Shown here one piece after another: positions 1-5,205 of a stretch of DNA of 5,205 nt (positions are counted from its first letter, which is position 1; each line of letters opens with the position of its first letter). This DNA comes from Clostridiales bacterium (GTDB lineage: Bacteria; Bacillota; Clostridia; Oscillospirales; QAMX01): NCBI GenBank assembly GCA_012514045.1, contig JAAZBA010000022.1, forward strand, positions 1 to 5,205, read 5' to 3'. The translations under genes were made by a program, and so were the position numbers. A model generated the notes under the pieces. The model was not told the DNA's origin. It worked only from the letters and a program-made list of their open reading frames with translations, and did not search any database.

Positions 1-1
1 T

Positions 2-100
2 TCGCACTCCGATAACGGGCAAGACTCCATACTGAAAGGACCGATAATTGCGGATATCCTGGGAATTACAGAGGAAAATCTTCATCCGTTTGTACGATAA
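2..100 (+). CDS. C-terminal end of an unidentified protein (5' partial)
   Basis: An open frame enters from the left edge and ends at a TAA at 98-100, giving 32 residues that begin SHSDNGQDSILKG and end with ENLHPFVR. I do not recognise the family from so short a tail. It is not hydrophobic, so it does not resemble the membrane-spanning end of a sugar ABC permease, which is the usual gene before this kind of binding protein. The segment GPIIADILGI is faintly like the C-terminal part of alkaline-phosphatase-superfamily enzymes, but that is only a resemblance. It ends 79 bases before the lipoprotein gene on the same strand, so it may belong to the same locus. The reading frame is judged real from its protein-like composition and its stop just before AT-rich non-coding DNA. 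Confidence 0.55.
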   Translation, partial: SHSDNGQDSILKGPIIADILGITEENLHPFVR

Positions 101-118
101 ACTATTTTACAATATAAA
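90..118 (+). promoter_or_regulatory. Weak candidate promoter for the lipoprotein gene
   Basis: TTGTAC at 90-95 and TATAAA at 113-118 are separated by 17 bases, the preferred spacing for the housekeeping sigma factor. The -10 box is good (5 of 6), the -35 box is poor (3 of 6). Transcription would start near 125, giving a leader of about 55 bases. The -35 element would lie inside the last codons of the upstream gene, so read-through from that gene is an equally possible source of transcript. The DNA is AT-rich and chance matches are easy. Confidence 0.3.
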
Positions 119-122
119 ACCG

Positions 123-150
123 TATTAAATCGCCAAAAAGCGGTCTAATA
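123..150 (+). promoter_or_regulatory. Imperfect hairpin in the lipoprotein gene leader
   Basis: The arm TATTAAATCGC (123-133) can pair with GCGGTCTAATA (140-150) around a CAAAAA loop. The stem has 11 positions, with one A-C mismatch and one T-G wobble. It is followed by AT-rich DNA but not by a run of T, so it is not a standard terminator. It sits 17 bases before the ribosome binding site. It could be a weak terminator for the upstream gene, an mRNA-stabilising structure or an imperfect palindromic operator; the sequence does not decide between them. Confidence 0.35.
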
Positions 151-167
151 AATATTATTATATTAAT

Positions 168-173
168 GGAGGT
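168..173 (+). promoter_or_regulatory. Ribosome binding site of the lipoprotein gene
   Basis: GGAGGT lies 6 bases before the ATG at 180 and is a near-perfect match to the anti-Shine-Dalgarno sequence. It fixes the start at 180, which also places the signal peptide exactly at the N-terminus. Its strength suggests efficient translation, as expected for an abundant binding protein. Confidence 0.85.
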
Positions 174-179
174 AACACA

Positions 180-2060
180 ATGAAAAAGTTGCTCTGCCTG
201 TTGCTTGCCACCCTCATGATTCTATCCATGTTCGCGGCTTGCAGCAAACCCGCAAAAGACTCAAGCACCGGCGACACAAGTTCATCTTCTTCCGAAAAGA
301 AGGAAGAACCTAAGAAGGAAGAAACCAAAAAAGAAGAACCTAAGAAGGAAGAAACCAAGAAAGAAGATAAAAAGGAAGAGCCTAAGAAAGAAGAAGCAAA
401 GACAGAAGAAAAGTCTCTTGTCAACACGGATATGATGTTACCCGTAACAAAAGAAGAAGTCGAGATGGATATTCTTGTCCGTCTTACAACAGACTCCGCC
501 GAGCCTGAAGAAATTTGGTTCTGGCAGTATTATCAGCGCAAAACAAACGTCAAATGGGACTTTGTAACCGTTCTTGACAGTGCCTGGGGTGAGCGTAAGC
601 CCATCATGATGGCGACCGGAGACTATCCCGGAACAATCCTCATTTCTGACGCTTTCACAAACAACGAAATCAACAATTTTGGCAAGGATGGCACATTTAT
701 AGCCCTCAACGACTATATTGACGATTATGGTTATAACATGACACAGCGCTTTAATGAATTCCCGGATGCCAAAGCAGCCATGACTTGCCCGGACGGCAAT
801 ATTTACGCCCTTGCGAAGATCGGTCCCACATATTTAGGATCTATAAATGCCAACATCAATGCTGTGTGGTTGGAAAAGTTAGGTCTTGACTTGCCTACAA
901 CCCTTGATGAGTTCTATGATGTCCTCAAGGCCTTCAAAGGCATGGGCGATGTTAACGGCGATGGCATTGAAAACGAAATACCCTGGGGTGCCAGATGGGA
1001 AAATGGGCAGAACCGCGGCGTTATCCTCAATGCCTTGGGGCTGGTAACAAATGGAGATATTGGCAACGGTGTAGCTATTAAACCTGATGGTTCAGCTTGC
1101 TATTTCCCGATGCAGCAAGAATATCTCAAATATATTGAATACGCAAACAAGCTCTACACAGAAGGGCTTATCGATCCCGATGCTTTCACAATCACAGAGG
1201 AGGAGCTCGTCGCAAAAGGACAGCTTCAAACAATTGGCTTCATGGCTGCAACTCCCAGATACTACACGGCTGAAGGTGGGTGGGAGGAGTACACCTATAT
1301 CATTCCGATGACAGAGAATAAAGGCGACAGACCCGTATGGTTCAAGTCCTCATATACATACAGTCCCACATTCTTTGTAACCGACGCCTGCGAATATCCC
1401 GAGGTTGCCGTCCGCTGGATTGATATCTTCTACACAGCCGAGCACTCTGCACTTGCCGGCTACGGCCCGAACCGTAACGATCCTGACCAGATGGAAGGTT
1501 GGGAAGATACATTTATCGGTTGGATTGCCGTTGACAAACCCAACGAGAATATGATCTGGACAATGGGCGACCCCGGAACAGCCACATATGTTTCGCTTTC
1601 ATTTTCCGATGAGAAAGGCGTTCCTTTCCGTCCGGCTGACATGAGCACAGTTCAGCTTCGCAACATGTACATGCTCCCTTGGGCATCCGCGCATATCTTC
1701 ATGATGGGTGACGAGTGGTTCTATACAGAGAACGGCTGGGCAATAACAGCTTATACGAACGATTTTTCCGGAACAACAGAAGCCATTTGGCGTAAGTCAT
1801 TTGTTGAGAACGCCAAAGAATATCAAGTGCTCGGTTACCCGTCCATGGTATTCTATAACGACGAGGAGTCGGAGTTCATCAACGAAAACCTCACCCTTAT
1901 CACAGACTACGCCAAGGCTGAGGAAGCCAAGTTTATCACAGGCGCTCGTCCTCTCAGCGAGTTCAATGATTACATCGAACAGCTCAAGAACCTCCGCGCC
2001 GATGAGTATGATGAGATCCTTTATAACTACTACGAGAGATATAAGGCGTCCCTGAATTAA
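180..2060 (+). CDS. Extracellular solute-binding lipoprotein, LplA/YtcQ-like (ABC sugar uptake)
   Basis: This is a predicted substrate-binding lipoprotein of a carbohydrate ABC importer, anchored on the outer face of the cytoplasmic membrane. Residues 1-20 form a lipoprotein signal peptide (MKK, then a leucine-rich core) ending in FAAC, with Cys21 as the lipidated residue. Residues 22-39 are Ser/Thr/Asp-rich and residues 40-78 are a repeated KKEEx linker. The binding domain starts near residue 95. The segment D257-VNGDGIENE-266 matches the calcium-binding loop known from the large oligosaccharide-binding proteins of this family, such as the alginate-binding proteins AlgQ1/AlgQ2. The C-terminal stretch from K584 (KFITGARPLSEF, then a helix ending YYERY) is the usual ending of LplA/YtcQ-type proteins. 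The many tryptophans and tyrosines fit sugar stacking. The length of 626 residues is slightly long for the group because of the linker. The substrate cannot be read from the sequence, but the large size favours an oligosaccharide. No permease gene is adjacent in the window; an AraC regulator follows. Confidence 0.88.
   Translation: MKKLLCLLLATLMILSMFAACSKPAKDSSTGDTSSSSSEKKEEPKKEETKKEEPKKEETKKEDKKEEPKKEEAKTEEKSLVNTDMMLPVTKEEVEMDILVRLTTDSAEPEEIWFWQYYQRKTNVKWDFVTVLDSAWGERKPIMMATGDYPGTILISDAFTNNEINNFGKDGTFIALNDYIDDYGYNMTQRFNEFPDAKAAMTCPDGNIYALAKIGPTYLGSINANINAVWLEKLGLDLPTTLDEFYDVLKAFKGMGDVNGDGIENEIPWGARWENGQNRGVILNALGLVTNGDIGNGVAIKPDGSACYFPMQQEYLKYIEYANKLYTEGLIDPDAFTITEEELVAKGQLQTIGFMAATPRYYTAEGGWEEYTYIIPMTENKGDRPVWFKSSYTYSPTFFVTDACEYPEVAVRWIDIFYTAEHSALAGYGPNRNDPDQMEGWEDTFIGWIAVDKPNENMIWTMGDPGTATYVSLSFSDEKGVPFRPADMSTVQLRNMYMLPWASAHIFMMGDEWFYTENGWAITAYTNDFSGTTEAIWRKSFVENAKEYQVLGYPSMVFYNDEESEFINENLTLITDYAKAEEAKFITGARPLSEFNDYIEQLKNLRADEYDEILYNYYERYKASLN
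297..413 (+). repeat. In-frame KKEEx pentapeptide repeat (lipoprotein linker)
   Basis: Residues 40-78 of the lipoprotein are a tandem series of about eight units of KKEE followed by P, T, P or T, then KKED, KKEEP, KKEEA and KTEEK. At the DNA level 297-326 and 327-356 are 30-base direct repeats that differ at only two positions (28 of 30 identical, with an uninterrupted identical run of 24 bases). This points to recent duplication by slippage or unequal recombination. The encoded segment is a nearly charge-balanced polyampholyte, and the prolines should break it into short helical or extended pieces. It probably acts as a spacer between membrane anchor and binding domain. Confidence 0.9.
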
Positions 2061-2088
2061 GAAAAGACTAAAGCATAGAATCTTACTT

Positions 2089-2128
2089 AAGGGCGGAGAG
2101 GCAAAAGTAAACTGCCTTTCCGCCCCTT
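2089..2128 (+). terminator. GC-rich hairpin after the lipoprotein gene (attenuating terminator or mRNA stabiliser)
   Basis: The arm at 2089-2103 (AAGGGCGGAGAGGCA) pairs with TGCCTTTCCGCCCCTT at 2113-2128 around a 9-base loop. There is one bulged C in the 3' arm and one G-T wobble, so the stem of about 15 pairs is strong. The bases after it (ATGCTTGTAAG) contain only scattered T, so it is not a textbook intrinsic terminator. It begins 28 bases after the lipoprotein stop codon. In binding-protein operons such structures often protect the 3' end of the abundant binding-protein transcript and reduce read-through into the next gene; that role is inferred here. Confidence 0.6.
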
Positions 2129-2132
2129 ATGC

Positions 2133-2161
2133 TTGTAAGAAAGCAAGGTTTGTAGTAGAAT
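2133..2161 (+). promoter_or_regulatory. Candidate promoter of the AraC regulator gene
   Basis: TTGTAA at 2133-2138 and TAGAAT at 2156-2161 are separated by exactly 17 bases. They match the housekeeping consensus at 4 of 6 and 5 of 6 positions. Transcription would start near 2168, leaving a leader of about 43 bases. The -35 box lies just downstream of the hairpin that follows the lipoprotein gene. This suggests the regulator has its own promoter as well as possible read-through from upstream. Confidence 0.5.
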
Positions 2162-2195
2162 ATACACGTAAGCAAAAGGTAGGTTACGGTTTTAC

Positions 2196-2202
2196 AAGGC
2201 GG
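2196..2202 (+). promoter_or_regulatory. Ribosome binding site of the AraC regulator gene
   Basis: AAGGCGG differs by one base from the ideal AAGGAGG and lies 8 bases before the ATG at 2211. It supports that start, and the resulting N-terminus is a very basic stretch directly followed by a membrane segment, as expected for this protein type. Confidence 0.65.
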
Positions 2203-2210
2203 GAAGAAGC

Positions 2211-4394
2211 ATGAAAAAGAAACATAAAAACGAAAGAAGACGATTAAGCCGGGGGTTTCTCTATAGACTGGCGTCAACCTTTCTTGCCGGCGCTTTTATT
2301 CCGCTGCTGCTTTTTAGCTGGTTTTTTGTCAACAGCGCCTATACCGAAATCATCGAACAAAACGATAAATACTACAGAACTCTGGCTGTGGGAATGCGGG
2401 AAAGTTTCTGTGAACAGCTGACGGCGATGAAGGAGACATCCTCAAGGATGGCAAGTGAAAAGCTGCTTTACAGGAGCACTATTGAAGACCATCCCTATAA
2501 CAATATAGTAGCTATAGAAAACCTCAAGACTTACAGAAGCCGTGTGTTTTCATCGCAGGAAATCTGCGTACACTATCAAAATGCCGATTATGTTTTGTCC
2601 TCCATGGGTAAATACAGCTATGAGTTCTTTCTAACAAGGTTTTTCGATAACGACGGAAGTAAAAGAGATCAGCTTCGCGCGACAATGCTTCATACGGAAG
2701 GAGTTACGTTCCTGTCGGAATTTGACACAAACAACTTCAGTAGCGCCAAAATGATTGTGGCTATACCCTCAACAAGGAATACCATAGTTACTTATATAAT
2801 AACAAGGGATTCTTTCGACACATACTTTCTTGGTTCGTTCAATAAGGATGTATACGGTCTTATGATTTTAAGCGAGAACAATGAGCTAATTTACGATAGC
2901 AGAGGATTTTACGATAGTATCAGCGCGAAAGATCTTGCCGATGGCATAAATACGCTTAAGTTTACCTATGGTGAGGAAGAGTACACAGCCTACATAAGCG
3001 ATGACCATTATAACAAACTGAGATTCGTAGTCTCAGTTCCCGACTGGGAAATAAATCAATCGAAGGCGAACTTCTATAATCACCTGAAGAAAATTCTGTT
3101 GACAACAGGCCTTGTGTTTCTTGTTGTGTTTGTTCTTGTGATATACGTAAACTACAAGCCGATTCTAACTATTAAGCGCGGACTTGAGAAGGATGTTTCA
3201 TTCATCCCTGACAGGCAGGTGCGAAATGAAATAGATGAAATCGGTTACGCATTATCAAAATTCAAACAGGAAAACGATGAGATGTCTCAGACGATTGATG
3301 AACATCAGGAAATGGTGCGGGGATTTGTGTTTGCAAACCTGCTGGACGGACGCTCTGTAACCAAAGAACAGGAGGAGTACCTTCTCAGCGCGAGGGGCTC
3401 GGCACCATGGTGTATAGTGGCGGTAGGTCTACCGATTGGCAGCAATTTCAGGAAGAAGGATCTTGAAGAGGAAATTCGCAGGAGTTTTGGAAACGACTTG
3501 TTCATGTCAGATGTCGATAGCATCAACGCAATCTTTGTTCTTCTACCTGTAACAGAAAAAGACAAACAAGACCGACTTGAGCAGCTGCAAAGGGTTGTAC
3601 AGAGATATGCCGAAGGAAAGGATTATCGTATAGGTGTTGGAATAACGGTAAAAAATCCAGAAGAAATTCGTACATCATATCTCGGAGCGTTATCGGCTCT
3701 TGAGGCATCCTACGATGGCAAGACAGTTTTGTATGAATCTCTTGTAGATGGGTACGATGCTACGGAAGAGGAATATGCGTACGCTGTGCTAAAATTTTTA
3801 CAGTATGTGAGGCTTGGAGACGCAGTCAGCGCCTGCGATCAGCTTGATACTGTTGCTGACTGCATGCATGCAGGAGCGAAGTCAAGAAGCAGAGAAAAAT
3901 ACCTGTGCTCCAATCTCGTGTGCGAATATATTAAGCTTATTCCCAGGCTCGGTGCTTCTCTGTCCGGAGAAGAGCTCAACGCGCTTATGATGTTTTCGAA
4001 TTTCGATGAGCTGAAAACCGAATTAAGAGAGTCTTTGGAAAAGATTTGCGGTTTCGTCTGTGAGCAAAAGGAACGGGAGAAAAGCAGTATTGCCGAAAGC
4101 ATCGTGAATTATGTAAACAACAATTTTGTCGACTCGGAGCTCAGCCTCATAAAGCTGTCGGATGTATTTGATATGTCCATATATGCGATTTCACGTAGTT
4201 TTAAGGAACAAACGGGAATAGGCTACAAGGAATATGTCACAGCAAAACGAATCGAATTAAGCAAGAAACTTTTGCTGACAACCTCTAAAAGCGTGTCAAA
4301 AATTGCTGAGATTACCGGATTTACAGATTTATCCGGATTCTCACGTACATTTAAAAATATATGCGGAGTATCGCCTAATAAATTCAGAGAATAG
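2211..4394 (+). CDS. Membrane-anchored AraC-family transcriptional regulator (YesS/YtdP-like)
   Basis: This is a predicted one-component sensor-regulator of a carbohydrate locus. The N-terminus is strongly basic (residues 1-14), followed by a membrane segment at about 18-40. A region of about 250 residues outside the membrane (42-292) is probably a Cache-like sensor. A second membrane segment spans about 294-314 and a linker with coiled-coil character runs to about 370. Residues about 398-505 resemble the degenerate GGDEF-like domain found in CdaR and YesN-type regulators, including IGVGITV followed by EEIRTSYLGALSALEA (484-499); no GGDEF catalytic motif is visible, so it should not make cyclic di-GMP. 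The C-terminus (about 628-727) is an AraC DNA-binding domain: the first helix-turn-helix is near 644-666, the second near 694-716, with the hallmark ITGFTDLSGFSRTFK and a GVSPNKFRE ending. The 727-residue length is close to B. subtilis YesS and YtdP. It lies between a sugar-binding lipoprotein and a glycosidase-like gene, so it probably activates this locus when its sensor region meets a sugar or a loaded binding protein. Its ligand is unknown. Confidence 0.9.
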   Translation: MKKKHKNERRRLSRGFLYRLASTFLAGAFIPLLLFSWFFVNSAYTEIIEQNDKYYRTLAVGMRESFCEQLTAMKETSSRMASEKLLYRSTIEDHPYNNIVAIENLKTYRSRVFSSQEICVHYQNADYVLSSMGKYSYEFFLTRFFDNDGSKRDQLRATMLHTEGVTFLSEFDTNNFSSAKMIVAIPSTRNTIVTYIITRDSFDTYFLGSFNKDVYGLMILSENNELIYDSRGFYDSISAKDLADGINTLKFTYGEEEYTAYISDDHYNKLRFVVSVPDWEINQSKANFYNHLKKILLTTGLVFLVVFVLVIYVNYKPILTIKRGLEKDVSFIPDRQVRNEIDEIGYALSKFKQENDEMSQTIDEHQEMVRGFVFANLLDGRSVTKEQEEYLLSARGSAPWCIVAVGLPIGSNFRKKDLEEEIRRSFGNDLFMSDVDSINAIFVLLPVTEKDKQDRLEQLQRVVQRYAEGKDYRIGVGITVKNPEEIRTSYLGALSALEASYDGKTVLYESLVDGYDATEEEYAYAVLKFLQYVRLGDAVSACDQLDTVADCMHAGAKSRSREKYLCSNLVCEYIKLIPRLGASLSGEELNALMMFSNFDELKTELRESLEKICGFVCEQKEREKSSIAESIVNYVNNNFVDSELSLIKLSDVFDMSIYAISRSFKEQTGIGYKEYVTAKRIELSKKLLLTTSKSVSKIAEITGFTDLSGFSRTFKNICGVSPNKFRE

Positions 4395-4396
4395 AG

Positions 4397-4402
4397 AGAG
4401 GG
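4397..4402 (+). promoter_or_regulatory. Ribosome binding site of the glycosidase-like gene
   Basis: AGAGGG lies 9 bases before the ATG at 4412, in the 17-base gap after the regulator stop codon. It supports the 4412 start, and the short gap suggests transcription together with the regulator gene. Confidence 0.6.
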
Positions 4403-4411
4403 ATATAATCA

Positions 4412-5205
4412 ATGGAAAAGCTATATAACAATATCGTACTGCCGGATGTATGGCCTCCAAGAGAGCCTTGCGGCAGTGTACCGCCTTACATCAAAAACCC
4501 TCCCGAGGTAATAAGATTAGATGAGCACAGCCAGCTTTTTGTGGATGACTTCTTCATCGAAAGCACAAACCTCACTTCTTGTTTTCATGAGGCGGAGAAG
4601 AAGGGAAGAGTCTTTTATCCCGAGACGAAATGGGAAAAGGACGAGAGCCTGCCGGTAGCGACACCGAAAAGCGGCGGAGTATGGAAGGTTGATGGAAAGT
4701 ACAAAGTGTGGTACGAGGCGGGATGGGTTAATCAGATGGCTTATGCCGAGTCGGAAGACGGAATACACTTCATACGTCCGAAGCTTGATATAGAAAGAGG
4801 CACAAACAAAATCCTCACCTATGATAAAGACGCGAAGGATGAAAAATACTTCCGTCCTGATTCCACAACAGTCTTCTACGACCCGAAGGACACCGACGGG
4901 AAATATAAACTGTTCATTCGAAACGTCGACTTAGGCCTTCATGCACCGGCGATTGTGGCGCTCAGCGATGACGGCATACATTTCAGGGACTTCACCCTTA
5001 CAAGCCCTGTGGGAGACCGTTCCACCATGTTCTACAATCCCTTCCGCAAAAAATGGGTTTACAGTATAAGAGACTATTGGCAAGGCAGATCCAGAAGCTA
5101 CAGAGAGTGCGACAACCTTATTACAGGGGCAAAGTGGGAAAGGATGAGGTTGTCAAATGGATGGCAACAGACGATGATGACGCTCCCAACCCCTACATCT
5201 GCGAA
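4412..5205 (+). CDS. Predicted beta-propeller glycosidase-like protein (GH32/GH43-like), 3' partial, probable frameshift
   Basis: An open frame runs from the ATG at 4412 to the window edge. It resembles a family of poorly characterised bacterial proteins with the five-bladed beta-propeller fold of the GH32/GH43 glycosidases. Shared features as I recall them are PPEVIRLD with QLFVDDFFIE (31-50), SGGVW with DGKYKVWYEAG (87-104), SEDGIHF (114-120), RPDSTTVFYDP (148-158), SDDGIHFRDF (185-194) and GDRSTMFYNPFRKKWVYSIR (201-220). There is no signal peptide, so it should act in the cytoplasm on imported saccharide. The catalytic residues and substrate cannot be assigned. From W242-E243 onward the expected sequence continues in another frame (5140-5205, encoding KDEVVKWMATDDDD and then APNPYICE), whereas the original frame gives an unlikely ERMRLSNGWQQTMM. 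One missing A in the AAA run at 5139-5141 explains this. The gene is therefore either a pseudogene or carries a sequence error. It begins 17 bases after the AraC gene and is probably in its operon. Confidence 0.7.
   Translation, partial: MEKLYNNIVLPDVWPPREPCGSVPPYIKNPPEVIRLDEHSQLFVDDFFIESTNLTSCFHEAEKKGRVFYPETKWEKDESLPVATPKSGGVWKVDGKYKVWYEAGWVNQMAYAESEDGIHFIRPKLDIERGTNKILTYDKDAKDEKYFRPDSTTVFYDPKDTDGKYKLFIRNVDLGLHAPAIVALSDDGIHFRDFTLTSPVGDRSTMFYNPFRKKWVYSIRDYWQGRSRSYRECDNLITGAKWERMRLSNGWQQTMMTLPTPTSA
5138..5142 (+). other. Probable one-base deletion (frameshift site) in the glycosidase-like gene
   Basis: The sequence reads TGG GAA AGG ATG in the frame that starts at 4412. With one extra A it would read TGG GAA AAG GAT GAG, giving WEKDE and then an acidic segment ending NPYICE, which stays open to the window edge. 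The acidic, aromatic composition and codon pattern of 5140-5205 match the preceding coding region better than the original frame does. The exact deleted base within the A run cannot be placed. Confidence 0.65.

Noticed and set aside
158..427. Minus-strand open frame coding for a repetitive SSFLGSSFLV-type protein.
   Set aside because: It is the antisense reading of the KKEEx repeat and signal-peptide region of the lipoprotein gene. It has no ribosome binding site of note, and the plus-strand reading is clearly real.
475..480. Idea that the regulator's internal domain is an active diguanylate cyclase.
   Set aside because: No GGDEF or GGEEF signature is present anywhere in residues 398-505 of the protein; only the helical motif typical of degenerate GGDEF-like regulator domains is seen. 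The coordinates given are nominal, as the claim concerns bases 3402-3725.
2083..2277. Minus-strand open frame covering the gap between the lipoprotein and regulator genes.
   Set aside because: It overlaps the hairpin, promoter and start of the regulator gene, has no recognisable protein features and no convincing start context.
4404..4409. A perfect TATAAT hexamer between the regulator stop and the glycosidase-like start.
   Set aside because: No -35-like hexamer sits 16-18 bases upstream (the region reads AATTCAGAGA), and the transcript would begin inside the coding sequence, after the start codon. It is most likely part of the AT-rich spacer between ribosome binding site and ATG.
5136..5142. 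GGGAAAG, which resembles an X XXY YYZ slippery site for programmed -1 frameshifting.
   Set aside because: The codons of the frame are TGG GAA AGG, so the heptamer is out of phase for the tandem slip. Programmed shifting is not expected in this enzyme family; a one-base deletion or sequence error is simpler.

Overview
The window looks like carbohydrate-utilisation DNA from a low- to mid-GC Gram-positive anaerobe, most likely a member of Clostridia (Bacillota). The evidence is family-level: a lipoprotein sugar-binding protein of the LplA/YtcQ type, a large membrane-anchored AraC regulator of the YesS/YtdP type, strong GGAGGT-like ribosome binding sites and AT-rich intergenic DNA. No species can be named from the sequence alone. 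All genes lie on the + strand, and I see no RNA gene, CRISPR array, insertion sequence or phage feature.

Layout. Bases 2-100 are the last 32 codons of an unrecognised gene. A 79-base AT-rich leader with a hairpin and a strong ribosome binding site precedes a 626-residue solute-binding lipoprotein (180-2060). This protein is tethered to the membrane by an unusual lysine/glutamate pentapeptide-repeat linker. A 150-base gap follows; it holds a GC-rich hairpin and a plausible promoter with 17-base spacing. A 727-residue AraC regulator (2211-4394) with two membrane segments, an extracytoplasmic sensor region, a degenerate GGDEF-like domain and a C-terminal double helix-turn-helix comes next. Seventeen bases later starts a predicted beta-propeller glycosidase-like protein (4412 to beyond the window end), apparently co-transcribed with the regulator.

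How they may work together (inference): the lipoprotein captures an oligosaccharide outside the cell, the regulator senses a ligand across the membrane and activates the locus, and the hydrolase-like protein processes the saccharide. No permease or ATPase gene is in the window, so the transporter must be encoded elsewhere or further away.

The most striking detail is a probable single-base frameshift near 5138-5142 in the glycosidase-like gene. The expected continuation is in the neighbouring frame, and adding one A to an AAA run restores one uninterrupted reading frame. This is either a sequencing error or a real inactivating mutation. I find no strong evidence for a wholly new system; the locus is a variant of a familiar sugar-uptake arrangement.
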